From assembly GCA_021323395.1 (NCBI GenBank), contig JAJONL010000011.1, forward strand, positions 1-64,000: a stretch of DNA of 64,000 nt, read 5' to 3'. The stretch comes from Nitrospira sp. (GTDB lineage Bacteria; Nitrospirota; Nitrospiria; Nitrospirales; Nitrospiraceae). Both the position numbers and the translations under genes were made by a program. The notes beneath the pieces are model-generated. The model searched no databases, was not told the DNA's origin, and was given only the letters and a program-made list of their open reading frames with translations. Of this stretch, positions 25,425-34,156 are shown piece by piece. Within the stretch, counting starts at the first letter, position 1; every line of letters begins with the position of its first letter.

Positions 25425-26924
25425 TCAGGACTCCATCACAATATAATTCGGCAAGTGACGCGCAGGGTGATACCAATGTTTTGAACGCGCAAGGCCGGGC
25501 AGCCCTGAATCGTCCATCGTATTGATCCAACATGCCCCGTTGCCACGAGCTTGGCGACAGAATTCACGAAAGAGAAACGGGGCCAGTCCGACGATAGTTC
25601 GGTCAGCCACTTCCAAAAGCACGCAGAACACCACCGGGCTGAGCCAGAGTCCCATCGTGTAGGCCCGAATGCGGCCTCCGACCCGAACGACCGCACCGAG
25701 AAGTCCCAGTTCTTCAGTCGAGGACAAGGCCGTCTCATGCGCTCCGGCGGCATCCCGTAGCAGCGCCCCTCCCCAGTCATCAGCGCCGGCGCGGGCTTTC
25801 TGCTCGCTCCATTCGTGAAACAGACTCAAACAGGCGGCTCGATCCCGAGGGTCGTAGGGCTCAAGCACCGCCTCATGTTCCCGCGCGAAGCGATTGCAAG
25901 CCGCGCGCGGCGATCTGTAAGAGTCGCCTATGAGCGCTGCGAGATTTTCTGCGTCATAGAGATAGTCCGGTTCCTTCGCGATCACCCTGTAGCCCAATCT
26001 GCGAACCTCCGCCAGACAAACCTCCGGCACATTTTCCACGCGGGTCACTGATGAATCGCCGTTCCGTTCGCGCATGAACCGGAAAGCGGCGCTGAGTGGT
26101 GGTGCGATGGAGCCGATCCCCAACGGCGGTAGTGCCATGAAGAGGCCGTCCGGCGATTCCGCAAACAGGCACAGATGGTCGTGCAGGTCGACCCAAACAT
26201 AGGTCAAGAGATGCCGCCAGATGTAATGAAAGGCGAAGGAGGCCGCCGCCAAGGGCATGTCGTGGCCGGCGCTGGTCACAAGCGCCGTTTCCATGCGCGG
26301 TCGGTCCGAGAGTGTAAGCGGCTGCGTCCTCGCCTCCATTGTGCCCTGCTGGAGCCGCTCGGTGATACGCTGGAGGGGCCGTACCACCATCACATCGTCC
26401 TGAAAACGTCCGACCAGCCGTGGATAACGCCCCAGGATCTCGACCGTGTCATCCGCCTCGATCCATGGAGCGATCTCTTGCGCCGTCTGGCTGATGACGG
26501 CAGAGGAGAGGTCGCGCACGTAAGGACACTTCGTGTCCCAGCCGAGTACGACCTGCGTATGCGTGGCATCCCACATCAACGCAAACGGGTACAGCCGACA
26601 GTCCAGTGGGCGCACATCATAGATTCGACAGTGTGAGGTCGCGGTGTCGAATGCCGGGCAGATGTATCCTTCGCCCACCGGATTCGACGCGAGAGCGATT
26701 TGCGATCCCGCGACATTCGAAAAGTATGCAGCAGAAAGACCGGCGGAAGTGGCGGCCTGTATTTCTTCGGCCGTGAAGAACGGGCGCAAGAAACTGTCTC
26801 GCTCGGGAAATCGACAACAGACCTCACAGTGCAGACAGGTCTGACTGGGAACGATTTGTAAGGGAGAGCCGGCCATGGGTCGCGAGCAACTCGTCAGGGA
26901 GACTGGAGCGAAAGGGCTCGTCAT
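25425..26924 (-). CDS. Fusion of a YkgJ-type CxxCxxCC domain and a DUF2156 (lysyltransferase-like GNAT) domain
   Basis: The N-terminal part has C30-x2-C33-x2-C36-C37, the YkgJ family signature for zinc/iron chelation, with later cysteines in YICPAFD and HCRIYDVRPLDCRLYPF. The C-terminal half (about 280-499) resembles DUF2156, the GNAT-fold domain of phosphatidylglycerol lysyltransferases: SPRAACNRF, a hydrophobic strand with RAYTMGLWL and a closing HLPNYIVME. It lacks the membrane part of MprF, so it is probably a cytosolic aminoacyl-transferase-like protein. The start is uncertain (26924 chosen; 26876 and 26942 region also possible). It is coupled to the hybrid kinase downstream and divergent from an ATP-grasp-like gene. 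Confidence 0.72.
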   Translation of the reverse strand: MTSPFAPVSLTSCSRPMAGSPLQIVPSQTCLHCEVCCRFPERDSFLRPFFTAEEIQAATSAGLSAAYFSNVAGSQIALASNPVGEGYICPAFDTATSHCRIYDVRPLDCRLYPFALMWDATHTQVVLGWDTKCPYVRDLSSAVISQTAQEIAPWIEADDTVEILGRYPRLVGRFQDDVMVVRPLQRITERLQQGTMEARTQPLTLSDRPRMETALVTSAGHDMPLAAASFAFHYIWRHLLTYVWVDLHDHLCLFAESPDGLFMALPPLGIGSIAPPLSAAFRFMRERNGDSSVTRVENVPEVCLAEVRRLGYRVIAKEPDYLYDAENLAALIGDSYRSPRAACNRFAREHEAVLEPYDPRDRAACLSLFHEWSEQKARAGADDWGGALLRDAAGAHETALSSTEELGLLGAVVRVGGRIRAYTMGLWLSPVVFCVLLEVADRTIVGLAPFLFREFCRQARGNGACWINTMDDSGLPGLARSKHWYHPARHLPNYIVMES

Positions 26925-27137
26925 GAGCTGGCCGCATTGTAGCATTAACCCGCAGCAGGTCCTACTGTTCGAATCTTTCCTCACCGGTTCAACGTCTATA
27001 TCTTCGCCGCAGGAGCCGGCAATCGTGGACCGTCCCGCCGACTTGTACCAACGCAAGACGCCATGGTACGATTTGCTCCACCTCGAATCCAAATCCGCGC
27101 GTGCGATGCAGGCGATTGCGCTGTGAGCATCGAGGAC

Positions 27138-28679
27138 ATGGCATTGGCACTGGCACAACATTCACCTCAACCGTTGAACACTGACGAAGCCCGCCGACGT
27201 TGTCTCGCAATCCGTGACGATTTGGTTCATGCCGGGGTCTACGGCTCCGCCGAGTCGCCGGACGGAGGGGAATCGACCGGCTCTTCGATGCTGCCGCCCA
27301 GGTTTCGTGTGGCCCCGTCTCCTTTCCTGCTTTCCCCTTCCGAGGTGGCCTTGTTTCAACACTTGGGACAGGATCTCCTGGCCTTCTACCGGGCCCTCAA
27401 CCGGCTCTATCAGGAGAGCGCGCGCGGCCTGCAGCCTGCCTGGGTCGCGGGGTATCTCGACCAGGGCAAGCCGGAATCGTTAGTGGCATATGGCAGGATG
27501 AACCGGTTCCGAAATCTCATTCCCAGCATTATTCGGCCCGATATCATCCCGACGACGGACGGCATGGTGATCACGGAACTCGATTCCGTTCCCGGCGGGA
27601 TCGGCCTGACCGGATGTTTGACGCGGGCGTATGACAATCTCACCGCGGGATGTCCAACACCTGTTCCCCCATCCGAGCGCTCTCCCTTGATCGCCGGACG
27701 GGACGGAATGCTGCAGGGATTTGCCGCCATGTCGCGCGCTCAGCAAGGCGACCAGGAGGGATGTCTGGCGATCGTCGTCTCGGACGAAGCGAAGGAATAC
27801 CGGCCGGAAATGGACTGGCTGGCCCAGCGACTGCGCGAAATAGGATGCCAGGCCTTCTGCGTCGAACCTCGGGCGGTTCAATTTTCAGAAGAGGGGCTCT
27901 TCCTCCAAGACCCAGACGGCCCCCGACGCATCGGCCTGCTGTATCGGTTTTTTGAACTCTTCGATTTGAAAAACATCCCGAAGGCTGAACTGGTGATGTA
28001 TGCGGCCAAGAAGGGGCAGGTCGCCGTGACGCCGCCTTACAAGGCCGCCCTGGAAGAAAAACTCGCCTTTGCCCTCTTTCACCATCCGGAGTTGACGCCG
28101 TTTTGGAACCAGGCGTTGACCACCGAAACCTGTGAGAATTTGCGACGGCTGCTACCCAAAACCTGGATCCTTGATCCACAGCCGGTGCCGCCCACAGCCA
28201 TCATCCCAAATCTGGCGGTCGGGGGACGAGCCCTGTCGGATTTTCGCCGCTTGGCCCACTCCAGCCAAAAGGAACGCCAACTCGTGCTCAAACCGTCTGG
28301 ATTCTCCGAGCTGGCCTGGGGCAGCCGGGGCGTGTCCATCGGCCACGATCTGCCGCAAGTCGAATGGGCGGCGGCGCTGGATCGAGCACTCCAGGCGTTT
28401 CCGACGACGCCCTACGTACTGCAGGAATTTCACAAAGGCCGCCTCTTCGAGTCCGCCTACCTCGATGAGCGAACAGAGACAGTGGTGCCGATGTCCGGCC
28501 GTGCCCGGTTATCTCCCTACTATTTCGTCGTGGGCGACAAGGCGGAACTCGGCGGGATCCTTGCCACTCTCTGTCCTGCGAACAAGAAAATCATTCACGG
28601 CATGGTCGATGCGGTCATGGCTCCCTGTGCCATGGGGCCAGGCGTTCCATCGAGTGACCTCGTGAGCGTCTCCACCTAA
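27138..28679 (+). CDS. ATP-grasp-like protein of unknown substrate
   Basis: The product of about 513 residues is not one I can name. Its C-terminal half has features of an ATP-grasp ligase: VLKPSGFSELAWGSRGV (glycine-rich loop after a Lys), a YVLQEF strand where the adenine-contacting motif lies, and SGRARLSPYYFV. The middle has a TELDSVPGGIGLTG segment resembling the substrate part of circularly permuted ATP-grasp (glutathionylspermidine-synthase-like) enzymes. Such enzymes form amide bonds. The start is uncertain: ATG 27138 is used, GTG 27123 is possible. It diverges from the CxxCxxCC/DUF2156 gene, and a glutaredoxin-like gene follows by 47 bases, hinting at a thiol or peptide-modification theme. 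Confidence 0.6.
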   Translation: MALALAQHSPQPLNTDEARRRCLAIRDDLVHAGVYGSAESPDGGESTGSSMLPPRFRVAPSPFLLSPSEVALFQHLGQDLLAFYRALNRLYQESARGLQPAWVAGYLDQGKPESLVAYGRMNRFRNLIPSIIRPDIIPTTDGMVITELDSVPGGIGLTGCLTRAYDNLTAGCPTPVPPSERSPLIAGRDGMLQGFAAMSRAQQGDQEGCLAIVVSDEAKEYRPEMDWLAQRLREIGCQAFCVEPRAVQFSEEGLFLQDPDGPRRIGLLYRFFELFDLKNIPKAELVMYAAKKGQVAVTPPYKAALEEKLAFALFHHPELTPFWNQALTTETCENLRRLLPKTWILDPQPVPPTAIIPNLAVGGRALSDFRRLAHSSQKERQLVLKPSGFSELAWGSRGVSIGHDLPQVEWAAALDRALQAFPTTPYVLQEFHKGRLFESAYLDERTETVVPMSGRARLSPYYFVVGDKAELGGILATLCPANKKIIHGMVDAVMAPCAMGPGVPSSDLVSVST

Positions 28680-28726
28680 CCGACCCAACCATGCATGCCT
28701 GTCGTTCAGAAGCACCGTAGCGATTT

Positions 28727-28972
28727 ATGGCAGTGACGCTTTATCATGTGCAATGGTGTCCGGACTGTGAAGTGGTTCGGAACCGGCTGAGCGAACTGAA
28801 CGTCTCCTACGAGGACATCGTGGTGCCAGACTTCCGCCCGATGCGCGCAGTGGTCTATGACGTGTCGGGTCAATATTATGTGCCGGTCTTAAAGGATGGA
28901 GACACCGTCCTGACGGAAACGGACGATATCCTTGCCCACCTCGACCAACACTACGACAAGGCCGACCAGTGA
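28727..28972 (+). CDS. Glutaredoxin-like protein
   Basis: The 81-residue protein has a thioredoxin fold with CPDC at 11-14, the cis-proline segment YVPVL (about 51-55) and a final helix with ETDDILAHL, as in glutaredoxins and the N-terminal domain of glutathione transferases. The dithiol CxxC motif suggests reduction of disulfides or mixed disulfides. It follows the ATP-grasp-like gene on the same strand. Confidence 0.88.
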   Translation: MAVTLYHVQWCPDCEVVRNRLSELNVSYEDIVVPDFRPMRAVVYDVSGQYYVPVLKDGDTVLTETDDILAHLDQHYDKADQ

Positions 28973-29067
28973 GGACCTGGCCCAAACCTCTTTATCGGCC
29001 GGCAATGATCACGACCAGCGGGCGGAACCACCATCAGGCGCCAATCTGCATGGCTCGACAGACTAAC

Positions 29068-29146
29068 AGGCCGTTGAAGAACGATCGTGAGGCGGCGGTG
29101 CCTTGTGAGACAAAACCGGCAGGCTTTTTTTACCATCCTGCCGGAG
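29068..29146. repeat. Palindromic repeat family, partial copy E
   Basis: This 79-bp piece resembles one arm of the repeat family in reverse: a GTGCCTTGTGAGACAAAACC stretch matches the reverse complement of the start of copy B, and CTTTTTTTACCATCCTGCCGG is the typical arm end. It includes CCGGCAGG (29116-29123) pairing with CCTGCCGG (29137-29144). It may act as a terminator for the glutaredoxin gene. The rest of the 198-bp gap holds nothing else recognisable. Confidence 0.5.
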
Positions 29147-29170
29147 CGGCATAAGTGAAAGGATACACAC

Positions 29171-30304
29171 GTGGAGGAATGGAGACGCATCCTGGCTCAA
29201 AGCGTGGTCAAGCCAAAGGATTTGGCCGATCGGCTTGGGGTCGATCCGAAGGAAGTCGAAGACATCGTCGGCGAATATCCCATGCGGATTACTCCGACGG
29301 TGTTGGCCACGATCAAAGAAAAAGGCGATGCGATCTGGAAACAAGTCGTTCCCGATCGGGCGGAGATGGCGGATGCCGACTCGGAAGACGATCCGCTCGA
29401 AGAAGACTTGATGAGTCCCGTGCCCCATTTGGTTCATCGATACCCCGACCGCGTGCTGTTGATGGTCACCAATCAATGCCCGATTTACTGTCGGTTTTGC
29501 ACCCGCAAGCGGCTGGTCGGAAAACCAGGGTTCCTGAAGAAAGGGGAATTGGACCGGGCCATCGCCTATTTGCGCGAACATCAGGAAGTGCGCGACGTGA
29601 TTCTCTCAGGAGGCGACCCCCTGTTGCTGCCCGACAATCTCTTGGAACGAGTCCTCAAATCGCTGCGGAGTATCCCGCACTTGGAACTGATCCGGATCGG
29701 CACCCGCGTGCCGGGTAGCCTTCCCGAGCGCATCACGCCGAAACTGTGCGAACTCGTCAAAAAGTATCACCCGCTCTATATGAACCTGCATTTCAACCAC
29801 CCCGACGAACTGACACCGGCGGTCAAACGCGCCTGCGGAATGTTGGCCGATGCCGGAGTGCCGCTCGGTGCCCAGACGGTGCTTCTGAAGGGCGTCAACG
29901 ACGACCCGGAGATCATGAAACGCCTGATGCATCAACTACTCCTGGCACGGGTGAAGCCGTATTATCTGTATCAGGCCGACTTGACCAAGGGGACAAATCA
30001 TTTCCGGACATCAGTGGAAACAGGGCTCAGGATCATCAAATCATTGCAAGGCCATACGAGCGGTATGGGGGTGCCGCACTTTGTGATCGATGCCCCTGGA
30101 GGCGGCGGCAAGATCCCATTGTTGCCTGCGGAATATCTGGTCAACCTCGACGAAGACGGCGCCCTGCTGAGAAACTACGAAAACAAGACTTACCACTATC
30201 CGCAGGCGGGATCCGGTCAGGGTCGCGAACTACCCATGGTCGGCGCCCATCCGTCCTGGGGGGCGACCAGCAACGGCTGCGACGGCGGGGGGGAGCATCT
30301 GTGA
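29171..30304 (+). CDS. KamA-family radical SAM aminomutase (lysine 2,3-aminomutase-like)
   Basis: This 377-residue enzyme family moves an amino group between adjacent carbons using SAM, a [4Fe-4S] cluster and PLP. The cluster ligands are C103-x3-C107-x2-C110 (CPIYCRFC) and the PLP lysine is K314 in PGGGGKIP. The length fits KamA rather than the shorter EpmB. L-lysine to beta-lysine is the classic reaction, useful as a compatible-solute precursor; substrate specificity here is inferred. The annotated GTG start is preceded by AAAGGA, and a start slightly upstream is possible. The stop overlaps the GTG start of the dCTP deaminase gene. Confidence 0.9.
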   Translation: MEEWRRILAQSVVKPKDLADRLGVDPKEVEDIVGEYPMRITPTVLATIKEKGDAIWKQVVPDRAEMADADSEDDPLEEDLMSPVPHLVHRYPDRVLLMVTNQCPIYCRFCTRKRLVGKPGFLKKGELDRAIAYLREHQEVRDVILSGGDPLLLPDNLLERVLKSLRSIPHLELIRIGTRVPGSLPERITPKLCELVKKYHPLYMNLHFNHPDELTPAVKRACGMLADAGVPLGAQTVLLKGVNDDPEIMKRLMHQLLLARVKPYYLYQADLTKGTNHFRTSVETGLRIIKSLQGHTSGMGVPHFVIDAPGGGGKIPLLPAEYLVNLDEDGALLRNYENKTYHYPQAGSGQGRELPMVGAHPSWGATSNGCDGGGEHL

Positions 30305-31452
30305 AACCTGTCGGCTCCTTGAAAGGCATTCTGCCCTACCAGCAGATCGCCGACCTCATCACCCGGGGTATCATCAAGGCCGACCGGCCGGTGGAAGACC
30401 GACAGATCCAACCTGCCAGCCTGGATTTACGCCTAGGGAAGAAGGCTTACCGGCTGATCAGCAGCTTCCTGCCCGAGCTGTCCCCCATCAGCAATCGCCT
30501 CAATGTCCTCGACTTCTATCAGTCCGACCTCGTGATGTATGAGATGGATCTCACGCAGGGCGCCATTCTCGAAAAGGGCCATGTCTATCTAGTGCCGCTC
30601 TTGGAGCATTTGGAACTGCCCGCGACGGTCCGCGCTCGTGCCAATCCCAAGAGCACGACAGGGCGGCTGGATGTCTTCACCCGAGTGGTCACAGACCTAA
30701 ATGCCGGCTTCGACGAGATCCGAGCCGGCTATAAAGGACCGCTTTATCTGGAAGTCGTTCCTCGTTCCTTCGCCGTCAAGGTGCGGACCGGAGACTCGCT
30801 CAATCAGATCCGGTTCGTGCGCAAAGACGCGACCGTGTCGGATGCTGCGCTCCAGAAATTGCATGCCACGGAACCGTTATTATTCCACAATTCACCGACC
30901 CCGAAACCGCTCCGTTCCAACGAGTTCCGGACCGAGAAGGGCCTGTTCCTGAGAATCGATCTGACAGGCAGCGACCGCGAGGACCAGGTGATCGGGTATC
31001 GCGCCAAAAAAAATAGTCATGTGATCGACCTGGCAAAAATCGGGCACTATGCAGCCTTGGACTTCTGGGAACCGCTGAAGCGTCACCGGCAGGACAGCCT
31101 GCTGCTTGAGCCGGAAGAGTTTTATATTCTCGCATCCAAAGAACGCATCCGAGTGCCGCCTGGTTACGCCGCCGAGATGGTAGCCTATGAAGCCGCCTGC
31201 GGCGAGCTTCGCACTCACTATGCGGGATTCTTCGACCCCGGTTTTGGATATGGCGATGGTCGGATGCGGGGAACACAGGTCGTCCTGGAGGTCCGCCCCC
31301 ATGATGTGCCGTTCCTCATTCACGACGGGCAAACCTTCTTCAAAGTAGTGTATGATCACATGTTAGCAGTGCCGACGCAGATGTACGGCACCACACTCGG
31401 CTCGTCATACCAACGGCAAGCCCTCACCCTGAGCAAACATTTTAAGGCCTAA
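30301..31452 (+). CDS. 2'-deoxycytidine 5'-triphosphate deaminase family protein (duplicated Dcd fold)
   Basis: The 383-residue product contains two dUTPase/Dcd-like beta folds. The first has IQPASLDLRLG (about 36-46) and PKSTTGRLDVFTRVVTD (about 117-133), the nucleotide-binding motif of dCTP deaminases; the second has a GFFDPGFGYGDG segment and the closing TQMYG...YQ. This longer variant is annotated in many bacteria as dCTP deaminase, giving dUTP for dTMP synthesis. The GTG start at 30301 overlaps the kamA stop in GTGA. The larger frame from 29746 is a shadow of kamA. A small membrane protein follows by two bases. Confidence 0.88.
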   Translation: MKPVGSLKGILPYQQIADLITRGIIKADRPVEDRQIQPASLDLRLGKKAYRLISSFLPELSPISNRLNVLDFYQSDLVMYEMDLTQGAILEKGHVYLVPLLEHLELPATVRARANPKSTTGRLDVFTRVVTDLNAGFDEIRAGYKGPLYLEVVPRSFAVKVRTGDSLNQIRFVRKDATVSDAALQKLHATEPLLFHNSPTPKPLRSNEFRTEKGLFLRIDLTGSDREDQVIGYRAKKNSHVIDLAKIGHYAALDFWEPLKRHRQDSLLLEPEEFYILASKERIRVPPGYAAEMVAYEAACGELRTHYAGFFDPGFGYGDGRMRGTQVVLEVRPHDVPFLIHDGQTFFKVVYDHMLAVPTQMYGTTLGSSYQRQALTLSKHFKA

Positions 31453-31454
31453 TC

Positions 31455-31856
31455 ATGGCACCCAGCGACCTTCCAGACCCCTCGATTCGGCCGCTCAGGC
31501 CCTCCCACCGGCCTGACGAGGAGAGTAATGCCGACCGCCAAGCTCATGTCATCGGGATGATGATCGGCACGGCCTTGATGTTCATCGGATTCCTCGACGT
31601 ATTTCTCTCAATCAGCGGCGGCTTTGAAATCAATGTCGTCCCCCTGTTGATCTACTTTGGCGGCATTGCCGTCTGGGCCAACGCAGTGGTCGAAAATCCG
31701 ACGATCCGCTACTCCTTGATGGCAGGCTCCGTCCTGATCAGCTTGGCGTTTTTTCATTACGGCGAAGTCCTGTTCTGGCACAAGCAGGTGGTCTTCTGGT
31801 CGACCATCGTCGTCGTCATGTACTTCATGTTCAATGAACCCAAACGGGCGGCGTGA
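31455..31856 (+). CDS. Small membrane protein of unknown function (133 aa)
   Basis: The protein begins with a polar, proline-rich stretch of 30 residues and then has three to four membrane helices (about 33-53, 58-78, 85-103, 107-124). I do not recognise a family. It starts two bases after the stop of the dCTP deaminase gene, so it is cotranscribed with kamA and the deaminase. Nothing indicates its substrate. Confidence 0.7.
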   Translation: MAPSDLPDPSIRPLRPSHRPDEESNADRQAHVIGMMIGTALMFIGFLDVFLSISGGFEINVVPLLIYFGGIAVWANAVVENPTIRYSLMAGSVLISLAFFHYGEVLFWHKQVVFWSTIVVVMYFMFNEPKRAA

Positions 31857-31925
31857 TTCTCCCCGTGCCGCACGACCTCCGAAGAGCGCGGCGCTGAGTA
31901 GGCCGATTACCCTCTTCCTACCCAG

Positions 31926-32654
31926 ATGAGGATCGCCGTCATCATTCCGGTCCTCAATGAAGCCAAGCTTATCGGCCAGACTCTCGCTCATACCATTACA
32001 CTTGGATTCGACGAGGTGATTGTCGTAGACGGCGGCAGTTCGGACCAGACCTGCTCAATTGTGGAAGGTTACGCGTTACGGAATCGACCCGCTTCCCTAG
32101 CCTCTCACGCTCCTCTGTCCAGTCCTGTTCGCCTTCTGTCGGCGTCGCAAGGGCGCTCTCGCCAATTGAATCGTGGATCTGCCGTCAGTCAATGTGATGT
32201 ATTCCTGTTTCTCCACGCCGATACCCTGCTGCCACCAAAGGCACGACAGGCCGTTTCCGATGCATTGCGTGGGGACGCCTGCGTCGGCGGACGATTCAAC
32301 GTTCGTTTCGATTCCTATCGCGGCGTAGCCCGCCTCATCGGAAACCTGATGAACTGGCGTTCCCGATGGAGCGGCATCGCTACAGGCGACCAGGCGATTT
32401 TCGTCCGCCGCAGGGTCTTCGAACGGATGGGTGGGTTCGCGGATATTCCGCTCATGGAAGATATCGACTTCACACGCCGCCTGAAACGGCTTGGGCGCTT
32501 CGTCTCGCTCACCGACTATGTCGTGACCGCCTTCCGTCGCTGGGAACAGAACGGTCCGCTTCGCACAATTCTATTGATGTGGGCCCTCCGCTTCCTGTAC
32601 TGGATCGGGGTGAGCCCGCATCGACTGCAACAGTATTACAGCATCGTGAGATGA
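31926..32654 (+). CDS. Glycosyltransferase, rSAM/selenodomain-associated type 2
   Basis: This 242-residue GT-A glycosyltransferase starts with IAVIIPVLNEAKLI and has the nucleotide-binding VVDGGSSDQT (about 35-44), the HADT metal-binding motif (about 98-101) and GDQAIFVRR near 158, with MEDIDFTRRL. The pattern matches the family named 'transferase 2, rSAM/selenodomain-associated' (TIGR04283), also linked to arsenosugar synthesis. It is cytoplasmic with a membrane-associating C-terminus. The gene starts at ATG 31926 and is followed four bases later by its usual partner transferase. Confidence 0.88.
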   Translation: MRIAVIIPVLNEAKLIGQTLAHTITLGFDEVIVVDGGSSDQTCSIVEGYALRNRPASLASHAPLSSPVRLLSASQGRSRQLNRGSAVSQCDVFLFLHADTLLPPKARQAVSDALRGDACVGGRFNVRFDSYRGVARLIGNLMNWRSRWSGIATGDQAIFVRRRVFERMGGFADIPLMEDIDFTRRLKRLGRFVSLTDYVVTAFRRWEQNGPLRTILLMWALRFLYWIGVSPHRLQQYYSIVR

Positions 32655-32658
32655 AGGC

Positions 32659-33411
32659 ATGACTGGTACGACACAAGAGCGACAGGGAAAGATGTCCGCC
32701 GCCTTGGTGATTTTCGCCAAGGCCCCGATACCCGGACAAGTAAAAACGCGGCTCAGTCCCGCTTTGACCGAAGACGAGGCCGCCACGCTCCACGGGAGCT
32801 TCGTCCTGGACACGCTCGAACGCAGCAGGGCCGCAGCAACCAAGTTCAAGTTGCCTCTCGATCGCTTTCTCGCCTGCGCGCCGTCGAGCAGCCATGTTTT
32901 TTTCCGCATCATGGAAGCACGCCATGGGGTCACCCTGCTCGACCAGCAAGGCGACGATCTCGGAGCACGGATGCATCACGCCTTGGCCGGCCTCTTTGCT
33001 CAGGGCTACCAGCGGATCTGCCTCGTGGGTACCGATGTGCCATCGCTTCCACTCACCCATTATCGCGACGCCGTGGAGGCGCTCACCCGTCATGATCTGG
33101 TGATCGGCCCGGCCAATGACGGAGGATACTATCTCATCGGCCTGACCCAGCCTCGCCCCGAACTATTCACCAACATTCCCTGGTCCACCGATCGTGTGAT
33201 GGCCCTCACGCAACAAAAGGCCGTCGCGGCAGGATTGAAGACAGCGCTCCTCCCAGCATGGAGCGATGTGGACACTATCGACGATCTCCATGCTTTGATC
33301 GATGAGAGCAGTGCGGATAAGAAACGCCCGAAGCAGGAGCGGGTGTTCTCGATGCGGACGGCAGGAACGCTGGAGCTGCTCGCGAAACGCCTCCGAACCC
33401 GCCAACCCTAG
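32659..33411 (+). CDS. Transferase 1, rSAM/selenodomain-associated (DUF2064)
   Basis: The 250-residue product belongs to the family TIGR04282/DUF2064: LVIFAKAPIPGQVKTRLSPAL (split near residue 27), GDDLGARM, VGTDVPSLP and GPANDGGYYLIGL are its landmarks. These are nucleotidyltransferase/glycosyltransferase-like enzymes normally encoded beside the type 2 transferase, as here, and tied to arsenosugar or selenium-related modification clusters. No radical SAM or selenoprotein gene of that cluster is adjacent, although kamA lies 2.3 kb upstream. The last 30 residues are an extra basic tail. It is followed by an SDR gene 10 bases later. Confidence 0.88.
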   Translation: MTGTTQERQGKMSAALVIFAKAPIPGQVKTRLSPALTEDEAATLHGSFVLDTLERSRAAATKFKLPLDRFLACAPSSSHVFFRIMEARHGVTLLDQQGDDLGARMHHALAGLFAQGYQRICLVGTDVPSLPLTHYRDAVEALTRHDLVIGPANDGGYYLIGLTQPRPELFTNIPWSTDRVMALTQQKAVAAGLKTALLPAWSDVDTIDDLHALIDESSADKKRPKQERVFSMRTAGTLELLAKRLRTRQP

Positions 33412-33421
33412 CGAGGAACAC

Positions 33422-34156
33422 ATGCCGAACAAGGTCGCTCTCATCACCGGCGGTGCAAAGGGGATCGGACGCGCCATTGCGCTGGATCTGGCGTCACAGC
33501 AGTGGTCCATTGCCATTTGCTATCGCACCAGCGCCGCCGCGGCGGAGGAGACCCATAAGGCGATTGTCGCGCGCGGAGGCCAGGCTCTCGCCGTGCAGTG
33601 CGACGTGTCTGTCCCGGAATCAGCTCAGCAATTGGCCGCGCAAGTCGAACGGCAATGGGGCACAATCGATGCGTTGATCAACGGGGCGGGCCCTTACCAT
33701 CGCGTAAACCTTTTCGACGAAACGACCGCGGGCTGGCACGAAATGTTCGACGGCAATTTGCATCCTATTTTCTATCTGGGGCAAGCGGTGGCACCGGGGA
33801 TGAAGGCAAGGAGGCAGGGACGAATCATCAACTTCAGCATGGCCAACGCAGACCAGATGGTCGCCCAGCCGGACGTCACGGGCCACTATATCGCCAAGGC
33901 TGGAGTGCTCATCCTGACACGCACACTGGCAAAAATGCTGGCCCCTTATGGCATCACGGTCAACGCCGTCTCTCCGGGTTTTATCGATTCAGGCAGCGCG
34001 CCGCCCGAAGAACTGGCCGGAGTCGTCAAACGGATTCCCGCGGGATATATCGGAAGCGTGACGGATACGGTCTCGGCCGTGCGATTCTTGCTGAGCGAGG
34101 AGGCGCGCTATGTGAACGGGGCCAATCTGCATGTCAGCGGTGGATGGGGAATCTGA
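33422..34156 (+). CDS. Short-chain dehydrogenase/reductase with altered active site
   Basis: This 244-residue SDR has the NAD(P) motif GGAKGIGRA (about 10-18), INGAGP in place of NNAG, and the closing NGANLHVSGGWG typical of FabG-like enzymes. R34 near CYRTS suggests NADPH. The usual YxxxK is missing: the sequence reads H155-Y-I-A-K159, so either histidine replaces the tyrosine or the tyrosine is shifted by one. The catalytic serine region is INFSMANA. A dihydropteridine- or enoyl-type substrate cannot be decided. Upstream genes for the two transferases are four to ten bases apart, so all three are probably one unit. The repeat copy B follows immediately after the stop. Confidence 0.82.
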   Translation: MPNKVALITGGAKGIGRAIALDLASQQWSIAICYRTSAAAAEETHKAIVARGGQALAVQCDVSVPESAQQLAAQVERQWGTIDALINGAGPYHRVNLFDETTAGWHEMFDGNLHPIFYLGQAVAPGMKARRQGRIINFSMANADQMVAQPDVTGHYIAKAGVLILTRTLAKMLAPYGITVNAVSPGFIDSGSAPPEELAGVVKRIPAGYIGSVTDTVSAVRFLLSEEARYVNGANLHVSGGWGI

